Assembly (NCBI GenBank): GCA_036504445.1
Contig: DASXVE010000006.1
Span: 1-64,000 of the forward strand
Direction: 5' to 3'
Source of the DNA: Candidatus Aquicultor sp.
GTDB taxonomy: Bacteria; Actinomycetota; Aquicultoria; Aquicultorales; Aquicultoraceae
DNA length: 64,000 nt
Part shown: piece by piece, positions 17,298 to 27,297 of the stretch
Numbering within the stretch: position 1 is the stretch's first letter
How the letters are laid out: each line of letters starts with the position of its first letter
Position numbers and translations under genes: made by a program
Notes under the pieces: generated by a model
Database searches by the model: none
Told to the model about the DNA's origin: nothing
The model's input: the letters and a program-made list of their open reading frames with translations, nothing else

Positions 17298-18362
17298 ATG
17301 AAAGGCTTAATCCTTAGCGGTGGAAGCGGCACGCGTCTACGACCGATTACGTTTACGAGTGCGAAACAATTAGTACCCGTCGCCAACAAACCTATTCTCT
17401 TTTATGCGATCGAAACCGTTAGAGATGCGGGCATAAAAGACATTGGAATCGTAGTTGGCGATACGAAAGGAGAGGTCATGCATGCCGTTGGTGATGGCAG
17501 CCGGTTTGGAGTCACTATCACCTATATCGAGCAAGAAGCCCCTTTGGGTCTGGCGCATGCCGTAAAAATCTCCCAGGACTTTATCGGCGAGGACGATTTC
17601 GTCATGTTCCTTGGGGATAACATGATAAAAGACGGTATCAACGGTCTCGTTGAAGCATTTAACAGCAATAAACCCAACTGCCAGATACTCTTAGCTCACG
17701 TTAAAAACCCGCAGCAGTTCGGTGTGGCCGAGCTGGGCGACGGAAAGGTGAAAAGACTCGTTGAGAAACCTAAGAACCCTCCGTCGGATCTGGCGTTAGT
17801 CGGCGTCTACATGTTCGACAAGAACATATTCAAGGCGGTGAATGAGATCACGCCGTCCCGACGCAATGAACTCGAGATCACCGACGCCATCCAGTACCTG
17901 GTGGGGAACGGCTATGATGTGCACCCGCATGTTATCAGCGGCTGGTGGAAAGACACCGGAAAGCTTGAGGATATGTTGGAAGCCAACCGGATAATGCTTG
18001 AAGACATCGAGCCCAGAATCGACGGTATTATAGGCGAAAACACCCGGCTTTACGGGCGTGTTGTTGTGGAAGAAGACGCCGAGATTCATGATTCCGTGAT
18101 TCGCGGGCCTGCGATTATCGGCAAGAACAGCAAGGTTTTGCACAGCTATATCGGCCCCTTCACCTCGGTTCACGATAACGTGACGATAACCGGAAGCGAG
18201 ATCGAGCACTCGATAATACTGGCCGACTGCATAATCGATGCGATTGGCAGCCGCATTGAGGACAGCCTTTTAGGTAGAAATGTAACGGTTCATCGAAGCG
18301 AGCAGCGGCCCAAAGCGTACCGGCTGATGGTCGGCGATAACAGCGAGGTTGAAGTGGCGTAG
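17298..18362 (+). CDS. rfbA: Glucose-1-phosphate thymidylyltransferase, long form
   Basis: This makes dTDP-glucose from dTTP and glucose 1-phosphate. The nucleotidyltransferase signature LSGGSGTRLRPITFTSAKQL and the MFLGDNMIKDG metal site are visible. The 354-aa length and the C-terminal left-handed beta-helix repeats (about 250-340, e.g. DSVIRGPAIIGKN) mark the long actinobacterial/archaeal type rather than the 290-aa RmlA. It is followed by rfbC and rfbB in the same orientation. ATG is preceded by GGAGGAT. Confidence 0.95.
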   Translation: MKGLILSGGSGTRLRPITFTSAKQLVPVANKPILFYAIETVRDAGIKDIGIVVGDTKGEVMHAVGDGSRFGVTITYIEQEAPLGLAHAVKISQDFIGEDDFVMFLGDNMIKDGINGLVEAFNSNKPNCQILLAHVKNPQQFGVAELGDGKVKRLVEKPKNPPSDLALVGVYMFDKNIFKAVNEITPSRRNELEITDAIQYLVGNGYDVHPHVISGWWKDTGKLEDMLEANRIMLEDIEPRIDGIIGENTRLYGRVVVEEDAEIHDSVIRGPAIIGKNSKVLHSYIGPFTSVHDNVTITGSEIEHSIILADCIIDAIGSRIEDSLLGRNVTVHRSEQRPKAYRLMVGDNSEVEVA

Positions 18363-18424
18363 ATAACTTGTTTGTACTGGCCCATGCATGGGGAAGTTTG
18401 ATGGTCTAAGAGGAGGCTGATAAC

Positions 18425-18880
18425 GTGATAGACGGTGTGAAGCAAAAAAAGCTGCGAGTGATTCCGGACGAGCGCGGTCGTTTGATGGAGATGCTTAGAA
18501 GTGATGACGACCTTTTTGAAAAGTTCGGTCAGATATATGTAACAACGACCTATCCAGGTGTTGTTAAGGGCTGGCATATGCATAAAAAGCAGGTAGATAA
18601 CATCGCCTGTGTTAAGGGGATGCTAAAGCTCGCCCTCTACGACGGACGGGAGGGTTCCGCAACCGAGGGTGAGGTCAACGAGTTTTTCATCGGCGAGCAC
18701 AACCCGACGCTCATTCATGTGCCGAATGAGGTATATCACGGTTGGAAATGCATAAGTGATAACGAAGCGATGGTGGTAAATGCACCGACGGAGCTGTATA
18801 ACTACAGCGAGCCCGACGAGCACCGCCTTCCACACGATACGGATGAGATTCCGTATGACTGGTCGCTTAAGCATGGATAG
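18425..18880 (+). CDS. rfbC: dTDP-4-dehydrorhamnose 3,5-epimerase
   Basis: This cupin-fold epimerase acts between RfbB and RfbD. At 151 aa it is shorter than the classical 180-aa RmlC. The catalytic His lies in GVVKGWHMHKKQ and the Tyr in ELYNYSEPDEHRLP, with the metal-free cupin core between. The start is GTG at 18425 after AGGAGG. Its position between rfbA and rfbB supports the rhamnose role over related sugar epimerases. Confidence 0.9.
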   Translation: MIDGVKQKKLRVIPDERGRLMEMLRSDDDLFEKFGQIYVTTTYPGVVKGWHMHKKQVDNIACVKGMLKLALYDGREGSATEGEVNEFFIGEHNPTLIHVPNEVYHGWKCISDNEAMVVNAPTELYNYSEPDEHRLPHDTDEIPYDWSLKHG

Positions 18881-18910
18881 TAATACCTATTATATTCAGG
18901 GGGTTTTATT

Positions 18911-19876
18911 TTGAAGCTGTTCATTACCGGCGGGGCGGGCTTTATCGGCTCCAACTTTATCCGTTATATGCTCGCAAAATATCCCGATTATCAGATAGTA
19001 AACTTCGACAAGCTTACCTATGCGGGCAACTTACAAAATCTGAGCGAGGTCGAAGAAGCCCCGCATTACTCTTTTATTAAAGGTGATATATGTGATACAA
19101 GAGCTGTTCTGGCTGCGATGAAGGGTGCGGATGCGGTAGTAAACTTTGCTGCGGAAAGCCACGTCGACCGCTCCATATCATCAGCGAAAGAGTTCTTAAC
19201 AACCAATGTTCTTGGATGTGAAACGCTTCTAAGTGTGGCACGCGACCTGGGAATCACCAGGTTTCTTCATGTATCGACCGACGAGGTCTACGGGAGCATA
19301 ACAGAGGGTTCATTTAAAGAGACCGACAAGCTGGAGCCGAGCAGCCCTTACTCTTCCAGTAAAGCCGCTGCCGACCTACTTTGCCTGGCCCATTTAACTA
19401 CGTTCGGCACCCCGGTGCTAATCACCCGAAGCTCGAACAATTTTGGCCCGTACCAGTATCCGGAAAAGCTGATTCCGCTGTTTGTGACCAACCTCCTCGC
19501 CGACGTGCCGGTGCCTATTTACGGTGACGGCAAGAACGTTCGCGATTGGTGTTTTGTTGAAGATAACTGCTACGGCATTGACGTCGTGCTGCGCAAGGGC
19601 AAAATCGGTGATATATATAACATCGGTGCGGGCAACGAGGTAACGAATCTCGAGATTACCGAGACTATTCTAAATCATCTCAGCAAACCAAAATCCCTTA
19701 TGAATTTTGTCGAGGACCGCCTTGGCCATGATCGCAGATACTCGATAGACACGAGCAAGGTGCGCGCACTTGGCTGGGCGCCCGCATATGGCTTTTCCGA
19801 AGCGATGAGCATGACTATCGACTGGTACAAACGAAACGAGCGGTGGTGGCGCTCGATTAGCGCACGGGCGGCCTAA
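18911..19876 (+). CDS. rfbB: dTDP-glucose 4,6-dehydratase
   Basis: This extended SDR enzyme converts dTDP-glucose to dTDP-4-keto-6-deoxyglucose. It has the NAD site ITGGAGFIGSNF, the catalytic STDEVYGS (Asp-Glu) and YSSSKAAADLL (YxxxK), and the VRDWCFVEDNC substrate loop. At 321 aa it is slightly short but complete. The start is TTG at 18911, 30 bp after rfbC, behind CAGGGGG. No clear terminator follows. Confidence 0.95.
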   Translation: MKLFITGGAGFIGSNFIRYMLAKYPDYQIVNFDKLTYAGNLQNLSEVEEAPHYSFIKGDICDTRAVLAAMKGADAVVNFAAESHVDRSISSAKEFLTTNVLGCETLLSVARDLGITRFLHVSTDEVYGSITEGSFKETDKLEPSSPYSSSKAAADLLCLAHLTTFGTPVLITRSSNNFGPYQYPEKLIPLFVTNLLADVPVPIYGDGKNVRDWCFVEDNCYGIDVVLRKGKIGDIYNIGAGNEVTNLEITETILNHLSKPKSLMNFVEDRLGHDRRYSIDTSKVRALGWAPAYGFSEAMSMTIDWYKRNERWWRSISARAA

Positions 19877-20173
19877 AGCTTCAAAGGCGCTTTGCAGGTA
19901 AGCCTATCGCCGGGCAGAAATGTATTCTTTTTGTAAAACGCAATCAACATGCATATACAAATGTATGCCTATCCTGACCAGGAATAATAGCGCATGATAG
20001 CGCATTTCCACAAGCCGAAGTCAAGCAAGCCCTCATTTCTTGATAACAATTTTCCCTATGCTACTGTATTAAATGGCGGCCATACCACAGTAAATGCGCC
20101 GTGTCTTAAGACTGGTTTTCGCTTAGTAGCACACCAAGTGTGCATATGTAACATGTAAGGATAGGAGTGTTTT
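19877..20173. other. Intergenic region before the secreted beta-helix gene
   Basis: No gene seen. It holds a short imperfect palindrome around 19953-19970 (GCATA...TATGC) and a direct repeat ATAGCGCAT at 19987-19995 and 19997-20005, spaced by one helical turn. I looked for a c-di-GMP riboswitch, common before secreted envelope proteins, and did not find its conserved core. Confidence 0.5.
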
Positions 20174-22000
20174 ATGCAAGTAGGGAAAACACAGAAGAGA
20201 CAACGATTTTGGAGGGTTTTAAAAGACGTGAAGTACACACCAAATCATCTAGCACAAGTGGCTCGGAAAAAGTGGATCAAGAAGCCTGTAGTTGCCATAG
20301 TGGCAATGGTCGTAGCTACCCAGCTAACGTTTCCGGTTTTAAATTCTTCAGCGGCAACTTGTACCAACACCGCGGCTACAACCAACAACACGGTTGTAGC
20401 GACAGCGGCAGACGCAACAGTGACTCCATCATCTGTTGCAGCTACCACTGAAACACCAAGTATTCCAGAAGTTCCCAGTATCGTAACCGTTTCGTATCCC
20501 GCAGGATGGAATATGGTTGCGGTTGGCAATGGTGTTGATCTAGGCACCCAGCTGTATGCCTATAATGCTAAGACTGGGACGTATGACAAAGCTGACCCAG
20601 CCGTTATGGGAGCCGGATATTGGGCGTTCTTCTCGAAAGAAACAACGGTAACTATGAACATGAAGTCTACCGGCGAAGCTGCAACAGAGCTTCAAGCAGG
20701 CTGGAACATGGTTGGAAACCCGTTTGACGATGATGCTCTGGTCCCGACCGGCTATGATGCTTATGTCTACAAACAAGCAACAAAGCAGTATAAGTTGACA
20801 ACAACTATTCCTGCAGGTTCCTGTGCTTGGATTAACTCGTCGGTTCCAAAAACGATAACGCTTAAGAAAGAAACCCAGACCGCACCGGTCGATACGACCA
20901 CAAACACCGGTACTGGTAATACAACAGGAACGACAGGAACGGGAACCACAACATCAACGGGTTCCGGATCAAGTGACGGTGGCCAGTATGTGATCACGGG
21001 TGCGACTGTTAATGCTGCCGATTACGGCGCAAAAGGCGATGGTTCCGATAGCACCGGCGCTTTGCAGTCTGCGCTTAATGCTTCAGTCGGCAAAACGCTT
21101 GTTATCCCCAAAGGATCCACATTCGTCAGCGGTACGCTCGATGTGCCGTCAAATGTAACGATTGCAGGCGGGGGTACCATCAAGAAGAGAGCCGGCAGCG
21201 GGCGACACCTGCTTCGGATAGGCGGCAAGTCTAATATCGCGATTCATGATGTCACACTCGATGGCAATGCGAGCGCATTCGGCTTCGATGAATTCCATCA
21301 TATCGTGTGGCTTGCACAAAGCTCGAAAGTCACGTTCGACGGCGTAACATTCGCGAATCCGGTTTCCGACGGTATTAACGTAACCCGTCAGCCGGATCAG
21401 CCAGGAACGGGCTGTGCCGATATCGTGATCAAGAACGATCGTTTCACCGGCAACATGACGAATCGCTGCGGCGTATCGGTCGATTGCGGCGAGCGCATCA
21501 CCATCAGCGGTAATTACTTTTACCGGATGGGCAAAGACAATATGCCTGGCGCCATCGACTTCGAGCCGGTCGCCTCGGGCGATTACTCAAGAGACAGCGT
21601 AGTCGAGAATAATACCATTGTCGGCAGCGCTTCAGCACCGAATGAGCCAATGGGCATCGCCCTTCAAAACGGTAATGTCTACCAGCATAAAAACATCAAG
21701 ATTATCGGCAACAAAATTACCGGTAAGTACCGCCACGGTATCGTTGTCTTTGGCGGCGGCACCGGCATTGTAATTCAAGGCAATACGGTCCGCAATATTG
21801 ATAGCGTCATCAGCCGTGATGTCGATACTCCTTGCGGTATCAGCACGACCAATACACAGGGGACCATCCAGGGCAACACCGTAAGCGATGTTGCGGGTTA
21901 TGGTATCAGGTGCGTCGGTGGCAGCAGTGATATTAGTGGCGGCAATAATAATATTAACAACACTTCGCTCTCAGCAATCATGGGCACGATAAAAAATTAA
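20174..22000 (+). CDS. Secreted right-handed beta-helix (pectate-lyase-like) protein
   Basis: This 608-aa exported protein has a long basic N-terminal region and a hydrophobic signal/anchor at about 37-60 ending LNSSAAT. A Thr/Ala-rich linker follows, then two copies of a domain of about 65 residues starting AGWNMV (110 and 175), then a Thr/Gly linker (240-268). The C-terminal parallel beta-helix starts VNAADYGAKGDGSDSTGALQ (about 279), the usual opening of phage-tail-spike, pectate-lyase and epimerase folds. Location in the polysaccharide locus suggests it binds, cuts or epimerises the polymer. I see no catalytic motif that decides between these. Confidence 0.82.
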   Translation: MQVGKTQKRQRFWRVLKDVKYTPNHLAQVARKKWIKKPVVAIVAMVVATQLTFPVLNSSAATCTNTAATTNNTVVATAADATVTPSSVAATTETPSIPEVPSIVTVSYPAGWNMVAVGNGVDLGTQLYAYNAKTGTYDKADPAVMGAGYWAFFSKETTVTMNMKSTGEAATELQAGWNMVGNPFDDDALVPTGYDAYVYKQATKQYKLTTTIPAGSCAWINSSVPKTITLKKETQTAPVDTTTNTGTGNTTGTTGTGTTTSTGSGSSDGGQYVITGATVNAADYGAKGDGSDSTGALQSALNASVGKTLVIPKGSTFVSGTLDVPSNVTIAGGGTIKKRAGSGRHLLRIGGKSNIAIHDVTLDGNASAFGFDEFHHIVWLAQSSKVTFDGVTFANPVSDGINVTRQPDQPGTGCADIVIKNDRFTGNMTNRCGVSVDCGERITISGNYFYRMGKDNMPGAIDFEPVASGDYSRDSVVENNTIVGSASAPNEPMGIALQNGNVYQHKNIKIIGNKITGKYRHGIVVFGGGTGIVIQGNTVRNIDSVISRDVDTPCGISTTNTQGTIQGNTVSDVAGYGIRCVGGSSDISGGNNNINNTSLSAIMGTIKN

Positions 22001-22027
22001 TTGAGCCTTGTAGTAGAAAGTAATCCC

Positions 22028-22057
22028 AAAAGGGGGCCATTTTGGCCCCTTTTTTTG
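22028..22057 (+). terminator. Rho-independent terminator
   Basis: AAAGGGG-GCC pairs with GGCCCCTTT around a short loop and runs into seven T. It ends the beta-helix gene transcript. Confidence 0.9.
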
Positions 22058-22358
22058 TTTTCAAACCCGCACGGCTAAGACTGTCCTTCACGTGAATACA
22101 TCACTCGTAACGCTCACATATCCACTCATTTTCGGCAGTAATGACATGGTAGGCCAATGTTTAAGGTCACGCCATATGGAAAAACATATACATGAACTAG
22201 TTAAGCCTACAATAGCTATGAGCTAGGCATTATCGGGTAGAGCATACCTGATTAAGAAGCCGGCTGTAGTGTGAGCGAAAGAACCTGCTGGAAGGTGAGA
22301 TAACTGCAATACAAGCGAATTTGCCATTTTGTTTTAAGTCGCAACGGAGTGATTTTTC
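22058..22358. other. Intergenic region before the flippase gene
   Basis: About 300 bp with no gene seen. A TACAAT-like -10 box lies near 22209 and the start of the flippase at 22359 has CGGAGTG upstream. The region must carry the promoter of the long glycosyltransferase operon; I could not fix its -35 box and recognise no RNA element. Confidence 0.4.
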
Positions 22359-23888
22359 ATGTCGGAATATAACTCTCGCGAGTTAACGCGCGGCACCCTT
22401 CTAGCACGGAATACCATCCTTAACATCACAGGACAAGTCCTTCCTATGGTGGTCGCCGTTTTCGCTATACCGCTTCTGGTTAAGGGGCTCGGCACAGAGC
22501 GCTTCGGATTGCTGACCTTGATATGGGCGATTGTCGGGTATTTCAGCATATTCGATCTAGGGCTCGGACGCGCCCTGACCAAGCTCGTGGCCGAAAAACT
22601 GGCGTCTGAACAATCAAACGAAATCCCGTCCTTGTTTTGGACGTCGGTATCGTTGATGTTTCTTTTAGGGCTGGTAAGTGCGGCAGTGTTAGCTATATCT
22701 ACGCCGTGGCTGGTCCGCGACGTCCTGGGAATTTCTAAGAAACTACAACCGGAAGCGCTTCTTTGCTGCTACCTTCTGGCAATATCCATGCCAATTGTCA
22801 TCAGTACCATGGGCTTGAGTGGTTTTCTTGAAGCGCACCAGCGGTTTCCGGTAATCAACGCTATTCGCGTGCCGATGGGCATTTTTACCTTTATAAGCCC
22901 TCTCGTGATGCTGTATTTCTATAAGGGCCTCGTGCCCGTAGTAGCAATTCTCGTTTTTGGCCGATTGGTGGCCTGGCTGGCCTATGCAATGTCATGCTTG
23001 ACTATGGTGCCTCAGTTGCGGCGGCGCATTATCATAAATTATCGCCTGGTCTCGTTTTTGTTCAAATTCGGGGGCTGGATCACGGTAAGCAATACCATCA
23101 GCCCGGTCTTACTCTACCTCGACCGGTTTCTAATCGCGGCTTTAGTGTCCACCGTTGCCGTGGCCTACTACGCAACACCTTACGATTTAATGATGAGAAC
23201 CCTGATTATTTCAACCGCATTTGTCGGCGTGCTATTTCCGGCGTTTACGACGAGCTTTACACAAGACCGTGAACGGGCGTTGAAACTTTTCATGAGGGCA
23301 ATTAAGTATATTTTCCTGCTTATGTTTCCGCTGACGTTTTTTGTTATTATATTTGCTCGCGAAGGCCTCAACCTCTGGCTTGGCGCTGAGTTCGCTACGC
23401 ACAGCACGCGCGTTCTTCAATACTTGGCTGTAGGCATTTTTGCTAACAGCCTGGCACAGGTGCCCGTGAGCCTCATCCAAGGCATGGGGCGTCCGGACCT
23501 GACGGCGAAACTGCACCTTATCGAACTTCCTCTTTACGTGGGGTTTGTGGTTTTAATGATACGGTCATTCGGCGTGGAGGGTGCGGCTATCGCTTGGATG
23601 CTGCGTGTAACCATCGATATGCTGTTTCTTTTTACCGTACTTCGAGTGGTATTAAGGCAGGATGCGCTACGGTTAGGAAGGGCGGCACTCGTCTTTACGA
23701 CTGCCGGGCTATTGCTTGTTCTTGCTTTTGCACAGTTAGGAGCCGCTCTCAAGGCGATGTTTCTTATGATCGTATTTATAACCTTTGTGCTGACGGCTTG
23801 GTTCCGGCTATTAGCGCCGGAGGAGCGCTCGCTTATTCAGGGCTGGTTGCGGTTGCCATCGTATTCTCAAGGACCGGAGGCTAAATAA
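22359..23888 (+). CDS. wzx: Polysaccharide flippase, Wzx/MOP superfamily
   Basis: This 509-aa integral membrane protein of the MOP/MATE-like polysaccharide transporter family has about 12-14 hydrophobic helices and the N-terminal signature NTILNITGQVLPMVVAVFAIPLLV. It would flip lipid-linked repeat units to the outer membrane face. It is the first gene of a tightly packed operon (22359-31975) that includes the polymerase and glycosyltransferases, so its substrate is the sugar assembled by the downstream enzymes. Confidence 0.88.
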   Translation: MSEYNSRELTRGTLLARNTILNITGQVLPMVVAVFAIPLLVKGLGTERFGLLTLIWAIVGYFSIFDLGLGRALTKLVAEKLASEQSNEIPSLFWTSVSLMFLLGLVSAAVLAISTPWLVRDVLGISKKLQPEALLCCYLLAISMPIVISTMGLSGFLEAHQRFPVINAIRVPMGIFTFISPLVMLYFYKGLVPVVAILVFGRLVAWLAYAMSCLTMVPQLRRRIIINYRLVSFLFKFGGWITVSNTISPVLLYLDRFLIAALVSTVAVAYYATPYDLMMRTLIISTAFVGVLFPAFTTSFTQDRERALKLFMRAIKYIFLLMFPLTFFVIIFAREGLNLWLGAEFATHSTRVLQYLAVGIFANSLAQVPVSLIQGMGRPDLTAKLHLIELPLYVGFVVLMIRSFGVEGAAIAWMLRVTIDMLFLFTVLRVVLRQDALRLGRAALVFTTAGLLLVLAFAQLGAALKAMFLMIVFITFVLTAWFRLLAPEERSLIQGWLRLPSYSQGPEAK

Positions 23889-24893
23889 GTGGATGATCTT
23901 GTAGCGAGTCGATCTAAAGAGGCAAAGGTAGGGATCGTAATTCTTAACTGGAACAACTACAAAGATACAGCCCGTTGTCTTCGCTCGCTGGAGTGCGTCG
24001 ACTATCGCAGCTATGTCATCTACTTGGTCGATAATGGCTCGACCGATGATTCGATGAGCACGCTGATGGCCCAATTCTCAAAACGAGACATTGAGTTCAT
24101 TCTGAACGGCGAGAACTTAGGTTTTGCTGCGGGCTGCAACCGCGGTATCGCGCGTGCGCTAGACGATAATTGCGACTACGTACTGCTTCTGAACAATGAT
24201 TGCGTCGTCAAGGACACGGCTTTTCTCACAACAGCCGTAGAGTTCGCCGAGCATCACCCCGAGTTCGGCATCTTTGGCGGAAAGATACTGTTTTGGCCGG
24301 ATACGCAGCGGATATGGAGCGTTGGGGGCAGCATATCGAATTGGGGCAATGAAACATACATCGGCTTCAATGAGGTCGACGAAGGCCAATATGAAACAGC
24401 GGAAGAACGGAGTTTTATATCCGGCGCGCTCATGCTTATAAAACGGGAAGTCTTTTCTGCGATCGGTCTCTTGCCGGACGTCTATTTCTTCGGCCTCGAG
24501 GACTGGGAATACTCTACGAGAGCGATTCGAGCCGGCTATAAGTTAGCGTATAATCCAAAGTTCACCGTTTGCCATGAGGCAAATCATTCTCACGACACTA
24601 CCGATCCCGTGTATGTGTATAACTATACCTTATCTAAAATCATCTACAAAAAGCGTAACTTGCCCCGGTATCGTTTTGCCGCCTGGGGTTTCGCGTACAA
24701 AACGTATCTCCATGCTTTTTTCTCGCTTAAGTACAGGGCGCAAAAGCAAAAGTACGTACCCGGCATTAGCGCGCGCATGATCCGGCAAAGCATGCTTCAG
24801 GCGCTTTCGGATTCGAATAGAATCGACAGGATCACAGAAGATACATTGCTTGATTTCCGGCGAAATTTTGAGAAAAAGGATCCACTTAAATGA
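23889..24893 (+). CDS. Glycosyltransferase family 2
   Basis: This GT-A fold enzyme adds sugar to the lipid-linked chain. It shows VGIVILNWNNYKDTARCLRSL at the N-terminus, VDNGSTDDS, and the metal-binding region around LLNNDCVV, followed by FFGLEDWEYSTRA. This is the WcaA/rhamnosyltransferase-like group, so rhamnose transfer is plausible given the rfb genes, but donor and linkage cannot be read from sequence. The start is GTG at 23889. Its end overlaps the next gene by four bases (ATGA). Confidence 0.88.
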   Translation: MDDLVASRSKEAKVGIVILNWNNYKDTARCLRSLECVDYRSYVIYLVDNGSTDDSMSTLMAQFSKRDIEFILNGENLGFAAGCNRGIARALDDNCDYVLLLNNDCVVKDTAFLTTAVEFAEHHPEFGIFGGKILFWPDTQRIWSVGGSISNWGNETYIGFNEVDEGQYETAEERSFISGALMLIKREVFSAIGLLPDVYFFGLEDWEYSTRAIRAGYKLAYNPKFTVCHEANHSHDTTDPVYVYNYTLSKIIYKKRNLPRYRFAAWGFAYKTYLHAFFSLKYRAQKQKYVPGISARMIRQSMLQALSDSNRIDRITEDTLLDFRRNFEKKDPLK

Positions 24894-26170
24894 GCGAACA
24901 AAGACTAAGTACACTCGATGCGATTCGGTGGTTGGGATGTTTGCAGCTAGCCCTGATGCCGATCGTATCTTTAGCTGATAGAATCGAGCTCTTCAACATA
25001 GCGGGGCTCTCCATTAGGCCGGTTGATGTACTTTTTGTTCTAGCGTGCCTAACCTTAGCGGCTTATATACTCATGCTCGGCAAGATACCGAAGACCCTGC
25101 CTCTGTTTTTGTACGTGCTCGCTCTTTATGCACTTCTTTCCTTAACCAGCTTCGCATTCTTAGTTGGGTATGACGTCGATTGGGCTACGTTTTCTCGTTT
25201 TATTGAGACGATGCTCTGGGGTGGTCTTGCTCTAACGTTTATTAAATCGATGCAGGACTTAAAAGACTTCACCAATAACTTGGCCATTGCCGGGTCCGCT
25301 ATCGGCATTTATTCACTTTACCTATATGTAACGGTACCCGGGCTTCATCAAATCGCCGGTTTTATCTCGTATGCCGGCGGCGAAGGTCTCAAATACCAGG
25401 CAAGTTATAACGAAATAGGTGCTGTGCACGCGCTTGCCTGCATCTTGTTGCTTCATAACATAGTTGCACCGGATCCTCGCGAGGAGAAAAGAAATCTTCG
25501 CCCGGTATATTCTGTAACGTTACTTGCCTTTAACCTTATCGGTTTAGCGCTGACTCAGTCCCGCAGCGCAATGTTGGCATTCTTTGCCACGGCGCTCATT
25601 TTGTCTCTGGTGCTGGTGAAGAGGTCTGCGACTGAAGGAAGGCGGACAAAGCGCGCGGCAGTATTGCTGATACTGGTTATGAGTATTGCTATCACCTTAA
25701 GCTATTTTATCTCCCAAGACCTAACGATAAATCGGTTTACTGAGTCTTTTACCCAGGGAACGGTCGCACGTTCATCGATAGAAGGGCGCTTTGACCTATG
25801 GATACGAAGTTTAAACATGTGGCTTTCAGACCCGGTTGCCTTTCTTTTCGGTTTTGGCAACAATACATTCCATCAACTTTTAAATGCGACCACATCTGAT
25901 AGTTTCTTTCTGGACCATGGCGTATCCGACGGCTTACTTGGGCTTATCATATTGCTTGCTCTCATCGTCGGGCCCGTTCTGAAGATTCAACGAATGGAAA
26001 GATACTCGAGACTTGTTCGTATTGCGCTGCTGGTTACGTGCATAGCGCTCATAGTTTCCCTAACCGGAAACGTGCTGGTAGACCCATTTTACGGGGGCTT
26101 AACATTTACTATACTATATGGCGCACTATCAGTAGCTATGCACTATAGAACAACGGGAGCGGCCGGATGA
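24890..26170 (+). CDS. O-antigen ligase/polymerase-like membrane protein (Wzy candidate)
   Basis: This 426-aa protein has about 11-12 membrane helices and a larger outer loop near residues 270-330. The segment LALTQSRSAMLAFF is the Wzy_C/O-antigen-ligase type signature. With Wzx before it and the Wzz/BY-kinase nearby it is the natural polymerase of the locus. Sequence alone cannot exclude a ligase role. It overlaps its neighbours by ATGA on both sides, indicating strict translational coupling. Confidence 0.8.
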   Translation: MSEQRLSTLDAIRWLGCLQLALMPIVSLADRIELFNIAGLSIRPVDVLFVLACLTLAAYILMLGKIPKTLPLFLYVLALYALLSLTSFAFLVGYDVDWATFSRFIETMLWGGLALTFIKSMQDLKDFTNNLAIAGSAIGIYSLYLYVTVPGLHQIAGFISYAGGEGLKYQASYNEIGAVHALACILLLHNIVAPDPREEKRNLRPVYSVTLLAFNLIGLALTQSRSAMLAFFATALILSLVLVKRSATEGRRTKRAAVLLILVMSIAITLSYFISQDLTINRFTESFTQGTVARSSIEGRFDLWIRSLNMWLSDPVAFLFGFGNNTFHQLLNATTSDSFFLDHGVSDGLLGLIILLALIVGPVLKIQRMERYSRLVRIALLVTCIALIVSLTGNVLVDPFYGGLTFTILYGALSVAMHYRTTGAAG

Positions 26171-27297
26171 AAGTAGTTTTGATCCCAGCATCGCCAGAGC
26201 GTGTCGGCGTCGGGGTGCATGTTCTCAATCTTGCATCCTTGCTTCATGATGCCGGTCTGTTAGACGTGGTAATATGCCCCGGCGAAGGATGGCTGACCGA
26301 ACAGCTTGAAGATGAGCGGTTGCCGTTCACAACGCTCGCAATTTCTTTTAAACCGGCTCAGTTTATAAGCTCGAATATACGGCTGTTTAGATACCTAAAG
26401 TCACGGCCTTCTGCCAGTGTCGTTCACGTTCACGGCCGTTTCCCGCTTTTCGTCTCCTCATTATCGATGGTCCTTTCTGAGAACTTGGCTTTTGTAAGCA
26501 CCGTGCATCAGTTTTCAGATTCAGAAGGTTCCGGTTTAGAGAATCAAAAAACCGGAATCGAGACGTTTCTTCTTAAGAGGTTGCGGCGCATATGCTGTGT
26601 TTCCGAGGCGCTCAGGGTGCAGGTTATCACCCGTTTAGGGGAAGATCATAGGGCAAAGATCGACTATATTCCAAATTGGATTCGACCGGTTGAGTCGCGG
26701 CAGGGAGATGTCGACCGCATGACAGTTGACGACAACAGGCATGCGTCTAAGAAGCATATTAAGATCTGCACGGTCGGTCGGCTTGTAAGAGACAAAGGGT
26801 TCGATGTACTGATTGAAGCCATGGCTGTTTTACACCAGAGAGGTTTTGAGGCGAGCTGCCATATATTTGGTGCGGGCTTAGATGAGGAACACCTGGCGAA
26901 TCTGATAGGCGAGCGCGGACTATCAGGTATCGTTGAGCTCAAGGGCAGGTGCTCTGATATCCAGAGAACCCTTCCCGCTTATGATCTGCTTGTTATCCCT
27001 TCGAGAAGCGAGTCGTTCAGCCTTGTTGCCCTGGAGGGATTTAACGCAGGACTGCCGATAATAGCGAGCGACATACCGGGCTTAAACGAAACGGTTCTGG
27101 CCGATACAACAGGCCTTCTCTTCGAAAAAGAAAATGTTGAAGCGCTTGTAGACTGTATCATGCGTGTTACGGCATCCGATGATTTGGCTAGAGCCCTGAT
27201 TCTTAACGGCAATAAGTTCCTGCAAGATTATATTCCCAGCGAGCAGCTTCTCGCTAAGTTTATTAGATTTTACAAGGAAGCGTATGAGAAAAATTAA
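26167..27297 (+). CDS. Glycosyltransferase family 4
   Basis: This GT-B fold enzyme has an N-terminal acceptor domain (GVGVHVLNLA), a hinge with VGRLVRDKGFDVLIEAM and a donor site with IPSRSESFSLVALEGFNAGLPI, which contains the family E-x7-E motif. The 376-aa length is standard. It transfers an unidentified sugar during repeat-unit assembly on the cytoplasmic side. It overlaps the polymerase gene upstream and the next GT downstream by 14 bp. Confidence 0.88.
   Translation: MKVVLIPASPERVGVGVHVLNLASLLHDAGLLDVVICPGEGWLTEQLEDERLPFTTLAISFKPAQFISSNIRLFRYLKSRPSASVVHVHGRFPLFVSSLSMVLSENLAFVSTVHQFSDSEGSGLENQKTGIETFLLKRLRRICCVSEALRVQVITRLGEDHRAKIDYIPNWIRPVESRQGDVDRMTVDDNRHASKKHIKICTVGRLVRDKGFDVLIEAMAVLHQRGFEASCHIFGAGLDEEHLANLIGERGLSGIVELKGRCSDIQRTLPAYDLLVIPSRSESFSLVALEGFNAGLPIIASDIPGLNETVLADTTGLLFEKENVEALVDCIMRVTASDDLARALILNGNKFLQDYIPSEQLLAKFIRFYKEAYEKN

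Noticed and set aside
19877-20173. c-di-GMP riboswitch before the secreted beta-helix gene
   Set aside because: No GEMM-I or GEMM-II conserved core is present. Only short repeats are visible.
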